64,000 nt of DNA. Origin: Polyangiaceae bacterium. Lineage in GTDB: Bacteria; Myxococcota_A; Polyangia; Polyangiales; Polyangiaceae. Shown in pieces: positions 58,529 through 64,000 of this stretch. The stretch's first letter is position 1. Each line of letters opens with the position of its first letter. The translations under genes and the position numbers were made by a program. Location of the stretch: the NCBI GenBank assembly GCA_016712345.1, contig JADJRH010000001.1, positions 3,596,001 to 3,660,000 on the forward strand, written 5' to 3'. The notes under the pieces were generated by a model. That model made no database searches, was not told where the DNA came from, and saw nothing but the letters and a program-made list of their open reading frames with translations.

Positions 58529-59385
58529 AGATCTCGCCCCGGAAATGGCTCGGCGCACGTCGAGCGCTTCTCCCCGCATTGGCCGGATTTGCCGTTGCAT
58601 TAACAACGGCCGGCTTGTCGTTGGCAAAACCTCAACCGGGCACCGGCATATCGCTCCCGGTAGATGCGTCGGCCGACGGTCATCGTATTGACTGGTTAAT
58701 CGGCGTTACAAACGCCATTACCGCTGTGCTTTTCGTTGCAATGACCGCGTGGATCTTTATTGCGGCGATCAAACACGGTGAAAAGCACACCGCCAAATAC
58801 GATCACGGAACATCCAAGCGCTCCATGTTTATTGCGCTCGGCATGGCCGGCAGCGTCTTCGTGGTTGTCGACGGAAACTTGTTCGTCAACTCCACAATGG
58901 ACTTGGAAACGGTCTACCACAACTTCAAAGAGGCCGAGAAAGACCCCAATTCTGTCCTCATTGAAGTGAATGGGCATCAATGGGCGTGGGACTTTCGTTA
59001 TGCCGGCCCCGACGGAAAGTTTAATACAAAAGACGATATCGTTCGATTAAACGACATGAGGATTCCGGTTGATACGCCCATCGTTATTGAAGTGGCGTCA
59101 ACCGATGTCATTCATTCATTCAATCTCCCCAACATGCGCACCAAGGTCGACGCTGTGCCCGGCCAAATCAACAAGATCTGGTTTAAGGCCAAAATGACAG
59201 GCGAGTTTGACATCGGGTGCGCCCAACATTGTGGAACCAACCATTACAAAATGAAGGCGTTGCTCACCGTCCTCTCCAAAGAAGAATACGCAAAGTGGGC
59301 CAAAGAAACTTCGGCCATCTCCGAGCGGGCTTACGACGAAAAAGACGAGTCGGCTCATTGGGGCTGGGACTGGAAGGACATCTGA
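58525..59385 (+). CDS. coxB: Cytochrome c oxidase subunit II
   Basis: 286 aa from a GTG overlapping the previous stop. Signal peptide, two membrane helices (AITAVLFVAMTAWIFIAAI, FIALGMAGSVFVVVDG) and a cupredoxin domain. CuA ligands: His198 (DVIHSFNLP), Cys232, Cys236, His240 and Met243 in CAQHCGTNHYKM; the usual bridging Glu position is Gln234. WAWDF (aromatic electron-entry region) is present. It accepts electrons from cytochrome c. Confidence 0.93.
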   Translation: MKISPRKWLGARRALLPALAGFAVALTTAGLSLAKPQPGTGISLPVDASADGHRIDWLIGVTNAITAVLFVAMTAWIFIAAIKHGEKHTAKYDHGTSKRSMFIALGMAGSVFVVVDGNLFVNSTMDLETVYHNFKEAEKDPNSVLIEVNGHQWAWDFRYAGPDGKFNTKDDIVRLNDMRIPVDTPIVIEVASTDVIHSFNLPNMRTKVDAVPGQINKIWFKAKMTGEFDIGCAQHCGTNHYKMKALLTVLSKEEYAKWAKETSAISERAYDEKDESAHWGWDWKDI

Positions 59386-59386
59386 G

Positions 59387-61147
59387 ATGGAACTTCAACC
59401 GATCCATCCCGAACCGACCTCTTTCATTCGAAAGTGGATCTTTTCGATCGATCATAAAGTCATTGCTAAACAGTTTTTGTGGACAGGCCTCCTGTTCCTT
59501 CTGTTTGGCGGCACACTCGCCATGCTCATTCGCTGGCAGTGGGCTTTTCCCGGGCAATCCGTGCCTGCGCTCGGTCCTGTGTTCTTCAAAGACACGGGCG
59601 GCGCCATCACACCGCCCACGTATACAAGCATCTTCACAATGCACGGCCTGATCATGATCTTCTGGGCAATCACGCCCATCCTGATCGGCGCATTCGGAAA
59701 TCTCACCATCCCACTCATGATCGGCGCGCGGGACATGGCGTTCCCCAAGCTGAACATGTACTCCTACTGGGCGTTTTTCATCTCCGCTGTGCTCGTGATT
59801 CTCTCATTCACGTCGCAGCTCGGTGCGGGCAACGCCGGTTGGACAACCTACCCACCGCTCTCCACCAACGTCGGTTCACCCGGTTGGGGACAAACGTTTG
59901 CGGGTTTGGGCATCTTCGTCACGGGCCTCTCATCCATTATGGGTGGCATTAACTACATCGTTACGGTCATTCGCTTCCGAGCGCCCGGAATGACGTGGTT
60001 CCGATTGCCCCTCACCGTTTGGGGTTTGTGGCTCACCGCCATTCTCAACGTGCTCTTCGTACCGGTTCTCGGTTCGGGCGCGCTCCTTGTCACCCTCGAT
60101 CGCCTCGCCGGAACACACTTCTTTATCACCGGCGGCGCGGTTGGCCTCAAAGGCGGTGACCCCATTCTCTTCCAGCACCTGTTCTGGATTTTCGGCCATC
60201 CAGAGGTGTACATCCTCATTCTCCCCGCGTGGGGTATCGTCGGCGACGTACTCTCGTTCTTCGCTCGTAAGCCCGCGTTTTGGTACAAAGGTTCCGTCTT
60301 CGCAATGATCGGCGTCACCGTCTTGTCGGCGGTTGTATACGGCCATCACATGTACCAAACCGGCATGGCTCCCATGCTCGGCCTCGCGTTTGAAATTCTT
60401 ACCCTCGCCATCAGCGTGCCCGCCGTTCTCCTCTTCGTGAACTGGCTCAACACCATCTGGCGCGGCTCCGTTCGCAAAACCGTCCCCATGTTGTTTGCGC
60501 TTGGAATGGTGTTCGTTTTCGGCGCCGGCGGCCTCACGGGCCTTTTGCTCGGCACCATCTCCACAGACATCTATCTCCACGACACCATGTACGTTGTCGG
60601 CCACTTCCACTTGACCATGGCGGCGGCCTCATTCCTCGCGAGTTTCTGCGGACTCTACTTCTGGTTCCCCAAGATGTTTGGCCGTGAAACCAACCCGCTG
60701 CTCGGCAAACTCCACTTCTGGGGTTCGGTCATTTTCATTACAACCACGTTTACCGGACAGCTCCTCGCAGGTTATTCAGGCCAACACCGCCGCCTGTATG
60801 ACCCATTCCAATACGATTACATTACCCATCTGCGTGATATCAATCGCTGGACAAGCTATTCAGCGTTTATGCTTTTCATTGCGCAGATTCCCTTTGTAAT
60901 CAACTTCTTCTATTCGGTTTTCGCCGGCAAAAAAACCAAAGAAAACCCCTGGGATGTTCCCACGCTCGACTGGGTTGCCTGCTCTTCGCCGCCCGTTTAC
61001 CACAACTTTGATGTTGTGCCGACGGTGGTTCGCGGCCCCCACGAGCTTGGCAATCCTGAAGTGAAAAAGGCTCTCGGCAAAGACTGGATCAGTCAAACCG
61101 AAGAAATGCCCGGCGAAGACCTCGCCCACGCTGCCGCGGCGGAGTGA
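59387..61147 (+). CDS. coxA: Cytochrome c oxidase subunit I
   Basis: 586 aa with about 12 helices. Low-spin heme histidines FTMHGLIMIFW and VGHFHLTMAAA; CuB site with HPEVYILILPAWGI (His-Tyr crosslink) and the HHMYQTGM pair; KMFGRETNPL near the C-terminus. Contains heme a, heme a3 and CuB and pumps protons to reduce O2 to water. One base separates it from cox2. D- and K-channel residues are consistent with an A-type enzyme but were not checked individually. Confidence 0.95.
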   Translation: MELQPIHPEPTSFIRKWIFSIDHKVIAKQFLWTGLLFLLFGGTLAMLIRWQWAFPGQSVPALGPVFFKDTGGAITPPTYTSIFTMHGLIMIFWAITPILIGAFGNLTIPLMIGARDMAFPKLNMYSYWAFFISAVLVILSFTSQLGAGNAGWTTYPPLSTNVGSPGWGQTFAGLGIFVTGLSSIMGGINYIVTVIRFRAPGMTWFRLPLTVWGLWLTAILNVLFVPVLGSGALLVTLDRLAGTHFFITGGAVGLKGGDPILFQHLFWIFGHPEVYILILPAWGIVGDVLSFFARKPAFWYKGSVFAMIGVTVLSAVVYGHHMYQTGMAPMLGLAFEILTLAISVPAVLLFVNWLNTIWRGSVRKTVPMLFALGMVFVFGAGGLTGLLLGTISTDIYLHDTMYVVGHFHLTMAAASFLASFCGLYFWFPKMFGRETNPLLGKLHFWGSVIFITTTFTGQLLAGYSGQHRRLYDPFQYDYITHLRDINRWTSYSAFMLFIAQIPFVINFFYSVFAGKKTKENPWDVPTLDWVACSSPPVYHNFDVVPTVVRGPHELGNPEVKKALGKDWISQTEEMPGEDLAHAAAAE

Positions 61148-61150
61148 CAC

Positions 61151-61735
61151 ATGGCGAGCGTTGCCAAACTCGAACCTCGAATGCGTGAAAACTTCACGCA
61201 ATCATTGGGGATGATTGTTGCCCTCGGATCGTGGGCAATGATGTTTGGCGCGCTCTTCTTTGTGTACGCAGGCGTTCGAACAAGCGCTCGCGTATGGCCC
61301 CCCGCGGGTCTGCCCGCGCTTCCCATTGCATTACCGCTCGTCAATACGCTCGTCCTCGCATTGTCGAGCGTCATGTTGTGGATCGGTACCAATGCGCTCA
61401 TCCGCGGCAATCGCAAAGTTTTGCCGCGTTACGTAGCTCTTTCCTTCGGATTTGGAACCCTCTTTTTGGTGCTCCAAGTCAAAGTCTGGAAAGACCTTTG
61501 GCTATCGGGATTAATGCCCTCCACCGGCATTTATGCATCGGTGTTTTATGGGCTCACCGTGCTTCACGCGGTGCACGTGTTCGCGGGACTTATTGTTCTC
61601 GCGGTCATTTTCGCCCGATCCCTCAAAGGCACTTATACCGAACACAATGCGATTCGCGTCCGCGTGGCCGGCATGTTCTGGCATTTCGTAGACGTTGTTT
61701 GGATTTTCATGTTTGTGGCGCTCTACCTTCTTTGA
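61151..61735 (+). CDS. Cytochrome c oxidase subunit III, second copy
   Basis: 194 aa with five hydrophobic helices. Features: WAMMFGALFFVYAGVRT, FYGLTVLHAVHVFAGL and MFWHFVDVVWIFMFVALYLL; the WHFVDVVW motif parallels the first copy but overall similarity is low. Two divergent subunit III genes flank the Cox2/Cox1 pair, so both may assemble or they may be split functions. Three bases after cox1. Confidence 0.82.
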   Translation: MASVAKLEPRMRENFTQSLGMIVALGSWAMMFGALFFVYAGVRTSARVWPPAGLPALPIALPLVNTLVLALSSVMLWIGTNALIRGNRKVLPRYVALSFGFGTLFLVLQVKVWKDLWLSGLMPSTGIYASVFYGLTVLHAVHVFAGLIVLAVIFARSLKGTYTEHNAIRVRVAGMFWHFVDVVWIFMFVALYLL

Positions 61736-61773
61736 GCAACCTTTATTCGATTCGGAACAATCGAGTGACGAAG

Positions 61774-62985
61774 ATGACCTCTCGCCCCCAAGCTCGTTCG
61801 TTCTTCTCCCGCGCAGCGGGCGTATTTGCCACCTGTGCTATTGCGGTGAGCGGCCTCGTCGGCGCGTCCTGCAAGCCCGACAAAATGCCCTTTAAGCCCG
61901 ACGAGTCGCGCACCTTTGCCGGTGATATCACCGTCAGCGGGGCCGAACTTAATAAGGGCTATCAATCGTACATGCGTTATTGCTACGCGTGTCACGGTGA
62001 AAAGGGCGACGGCAAAGGCCCGGCTTCATACAGCCTGCGTCCCCCGCCGCGTGACTTTACACGCGGTGTTTTCAAGTTTGCCCGCATGACGTCAAGTGAC
62101 CATTACCCCAACGACGCCGACCTCGTTCGCATCGTAAAGGGTGGCTTGCACGGCACTGCAATGCTCCCCTGGGATATCTCAGAAGAAGAGCTGCTCCGCG
62201 TCCTCCAATTCATTAAGGCCTTTGGCCCACTTAATGAAAACGGCGAGCAGGAGTATAAAAACAGCCGGTGGGAAAAAATCCGCAAAAAGACCGGCAAAGT
62301 ATACGACGTATTGCCCGAGTGGACGCCCGAGGCCGACCCGTGGGTTGGCAAAGAGGCTGAAGCTGTAATGCGCGGCAAAGAGCTTTATCATCTCCGGGCA
62401 GAATGCGTAAACTGTCACCCCGGCTTCGACACCAAAGAAAACCTCTATAAAATGAGCGTTGAAGCCAATAAACGCGACCCGAATACCTTCTCCGTAATGA
62501 AGAGCGTTCGCGACGACGTTTATCATTCACAGGCCAAAAAGTCCGATGAATACGGCGTTCTCATTATGCCGCCCGACTTCACAATGGACTTTGTGCGCTC
62601 CGCCCACCCTGAAACTCGCGTTGCCGATCTTTATCGCATTCTCTCATTCGGCGTTTACCCCGTCATGCCCGCATGGAAGGGCGCCGGCCTTTCCGACAGC
62701 GACATTTACGCTCTCGCCCATTACGTAAACTCCCTTATTGAATTGCGCGGCAAAACAGCGGCATTGGAGCTTAAAGACAAACTCAATAACCAAAAGCCGT
62801 TTGAATTCCCCAAAGAGGAAGAAGCCAAACCGGCGGAAACAACGCCTCCGGCCGACGGTGAAAAGAAAGACGGCGAAGCAACGGGCGACAAAAAAGACGA
62901 AAAGAAGCCCGAAGACGCCAAAAAAGACGAAAAGAAGCCCGAAGAAAAGAAACCCGAAGAAAAGAAGCCCGAAGAAAAGAAGTAA
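61774..62985 (+). CDS. Diheme cytochrome c with Lys/Glu/Pro tail
   Basis: 403 aa from ATG 61774 (GTG 61765 also possible). Signal with lipobox-like GLVGASC. Heme sites C70YACH74 and C211VNCH215, with Met130 and later methionines as candidate distal ligands. The last ~65 residues are a low-complexity Lys/Glu/Pro tail with repeats of KKPEE and KKDEKKPE. It is the terminal gene of the oxidase operon and likely donates electrons to CuA. The charged tail may dock on the oxidase or the cell envelope. Confidence 0.87.
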   Translation: MTSRPQARSFFSRAAGVFATCAIAVSGLVGASCKPDKMPFKPDESRTFAGDITVSGAELNKGYQSYMRYCYACHGEKGDGKGPASYSLRPPPRDFTRGVFKFARMTSSDHYPNDADLVRIVKGGLHGTAMLPWDISEEELLRVLQFIKAFGPLNENGEQEYKNSRWEKIRKKTGKVYDVLPEWTPEADPWVGKEAEAVMRGKELYHLRAECVNCHPGFDTKENLYKMSVEANKRDPNTFSVMKSVRDDVYHSQAKKSDEYGVLIMPPDFTMDFVRSAHPETRVADLYRILSFGVYPVMPAWKGAGLSDSDIYALAHYVNSLIELRGKTAALELKDKLNNQKPFEFPKEEEAKPAETTPPADGEKKDGEATGDKKDEKKPEDAKKDEKKPEEKKPEEKKPEEKK

Positions 62986-63297
62986 TCGGGCTCGCCGCTC
63001 CCTCGGGTTCGCCGCCCTCTCGGGTTTTCCTCCTCAGCAGCCTCCCCAATCAATGCCCACCCCCGGCCGGCCGGCTCGTCCGCAGGCCACATTCCAAATC
63101 TCAAACTCGTGTACACAAGAGCGGCCGCGTCGCCGCCCGCGTACACATCTCATTTCCCACCCGCCGCGGTGTACACTCGCCACACCACCTTCCCGTTGCG
63201 TACGCCCGCGGCTCCGCGGTTCAACATGTGTACACCGGCCGTCCGCCCCGCCCAAATCGCTCACATCGCTTCGCTCGTTCGCTCAGGGCGGGGCCCC
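62986..63297. other. 312-bp intergenic region with GTGTACAC cluster
   Basis: No gene seen. Three exact GTGTACAC palindromes lie at 63109, 63169 and 63228, spaced about 60 bases apart, with a related GTACAC half site at 63141. The region lies between the oxidase operon end and the stop of a convergent sigma-54 activator gene. Confidence 0.6.
63109..63235. promoter_or_regulatory. Triplicate GTGTACAC palindromes
   Basis: Starts at 63109, 63169 and 63228, all exact, about 60 bp apart. They could be protein-binding sites or a genome-wide iterated palindrome. The flanking genes converge here, so a promoter role is not obvious. Confidence 0.4.
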
Positions 63298-64000
63298 TCA
63301 GTTTGGGCTACCGATCTGGAGCCGCTTAATCATTTTCTGTAACCCAAATCGCGACAGCCCCAAAAGCTTTGCCGCCTGGGTTTGGTTGCCTTTCGTTCGC
63401 TCCAGCGCCTTGTGCACAAGCTCCAACTCCAACGCGTCAATTCGCTCCCGCACATTGAGTTGATCCGGCGTTTGCACAATCGCCCGCGTTCCCGTCAGCT
63501 CCGGCGACAAGTGCACCGCGTCGATTACCCCGTCGCAAAGCACAATCGCGCGCCGCACCTCGTTTTCAAGCTGCCGAACATTGCCCGGCCATGTGTACGC
63601 ATAGAGCTTCGCCATGGCAGCCTTCGTCACAGTCATGTCCACGCCCTTGTTGTGTACACGCACAAAGTGCTGCACCAAAAGCGGAACATCCATCGCCCGC
63701 GCCCGCAGCGGCGGAATATGCAGCGGCACCACGTTTAGCCTGTAATACAAGTCCTCCCGAAACGTCCGCGCCTTCACCATCGCTTCGAGATCGCGATGCG
63801 TTGCCGCCAACACGCGCACATCCACCTTGCGCACCCGTTCCGAACCGAGCGGTTTTACAAGCCCGTCCTCCAACACCCGCAGCAACTTTGTCTGCATGGC
63901 GAGCGACATTTCGCCGATCTCATCGAGAAACAGCGTGCCGCGATCCGCCACTTCAAAGAGGCCCGCGCGCGGCCGATCCGCCCCTGTGAATGCGCCTCGC
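63298..64000 (-). CDS. Sigma-54-dependent response-type activator (N-terminus beyond window)
   Basis: The window holds the C-terminal ~234 residues. Visible AAA+ parts: the GAFTGA loop that contacts sigma-54 (near 63990), LFLDEIGEM (Walker B), RVLAATHRDLE (sensor I), YRLNVVPLHIPPLRAR and TWPGNVRQLENEV (sensor II). A Fis-type helix-turn-helix lies at the C-terminus (NQTQAAKLLGLSRFGLQKMI). The N-terminal sensory domain, FHA or receiver, is outside. It activates sigma-54 promoters. Two GTGTACAC-related sites occur in the coding region. Confidence 0.92.
   Translation of the reverse strand, partial: RGAFTGADRPRAGLFEVADRGTLFLDEIGEMSLAMQTKLLRVLEDGLVKPLGSERVRKVDVRVLAATHRDLEAMVKARTFREDLYYRLNVVPLHIPPLRARAMDVPLLVQHFVRVHNKGVDMTVTKAAMAKLYAYTWPGNVRQLENEVRRAIVLCDGVIDAVHLSPELTGTRAIVQTPDQLNVRERIDALELELVHKALERTKGNQTQAAKLLGLSRFGLQKMIKRLQIGSPN

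Noticed and set aside
62793..62985. Short tandem repeats as a CRISPR-like array
   Set aside because: They are in-frame codon repeats coding the Lys/Glu/Pro tail of a cytochrome, with no spacers.
1..64000. Transposase or prophage genes to explain the repeats
   Set aside because: No DDE/DDD transposase, recombinase or phage protein was recognised, so the repeats are treated as non-autonomous.
1..64000. tRNA or rRNA genes
   Set aside because: No TpsiC-arm-like GGTTCGAATCC context with a matching acceptor stem was found; similar strings lie in coding sequence.

Overview
The window looks like chromosomal DNA of a Myxococcota (deltaproteobacterial, Polyangia-like) bacterium, moderately GC-rich by eye. 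The inference rests on gene content: many lipoproteins with Gly/Thr/Ser-rich linkers after the lipobox, large Ser/Thr kinases fused to AAA or SRPBCC modules, a DUF4388/J-domain fusion, a vWA lipoprotein, FG-GAP/CARDB surface proteins, paired FHA domains and frequent GTG/TTG starts. No tRNA, rRNA, CRISPR array, prophage or transposase gene was seen.

Layout. 0-9 kb: LysM protein (cut by the left edge), small lipoproteins, ruvA, an FHA protein, a Nudix-like protein, a class III aminotransferase, a cytochrome-rhodanese fusion. 9.1-14.6 kb: a protein kinase-SRPBCC ORF and, in another frame, a DUF5939/pseudo-cyclase ORF, apparently one gene split at a C6 run; then a vWA lipoprotein. 14.9-20.7 kb: a compact plus-strand cluster of HExxH/cNMP protein, 72-aa peptide, class I isoprenoid enzyme, radical SAM enzyme with a Cys-rich C-terminus, and a phosphotransferase/P-loop kinase. 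This is the best candidate for an undescribed biosynthetic system. 20.7-31.6 kb, minus strand: a lipoprotein, a succinate dehydrogenase operon ending in a hexaheme membrane cytochrome, a 1,296-aa kinase/AAA/TPR protein, NAD kinase and a frameshifted Nudix gene. 31.6-40 kb: HEAT and PQQ-propeller proteins, a cytochrome, a GAF-GGDEF cyclase, a histidine kinase and a zinc-ribbon protein. 40-45 kb: DUF4388/J protein, metG, an SDR with a partner. 45-52.5 kb: a 1,071-aa surface lipoprotein, a probable outer-membrane protein, a TonB-like gene split at an A5 run, a membrane protein. 52.8-63 kb: a cytochrome oxidase locus (cupredoxin-like lipoprotein, ctaA, ctaB, DUF420, SCO, cox3, cox4, small CxxC protein, cox2, cox1, a second cox3, diheme cytochrome). 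63.3 kb to the end: the C-terminal part of a sigma-54 activator.

How it fits together. Respiration dominates: succinate oxidation (with an unusual multiheme partner), heme A synthesis, copper delivery and an aa3-type oxidase with its own cytochrome c. Signalling is the second theme.

Intergenic space holds several families of palindromic or dispersed elements. Two short IS630-MITE-like elements supply the TAG stop codons of the genes they abut; a pair of related roughly 270-380 bp elements lies in inverted orientation at 14.6 and 40 kb; a 228-bp palindromic element has a half copy in the sdhA-sdhB gap. The octamer palindrome GTGTACAC was found 19 times by reading. Three genes look interrupted at 5-6 base homopolymers, so either base-calling errors or real frameshifting must be considered.
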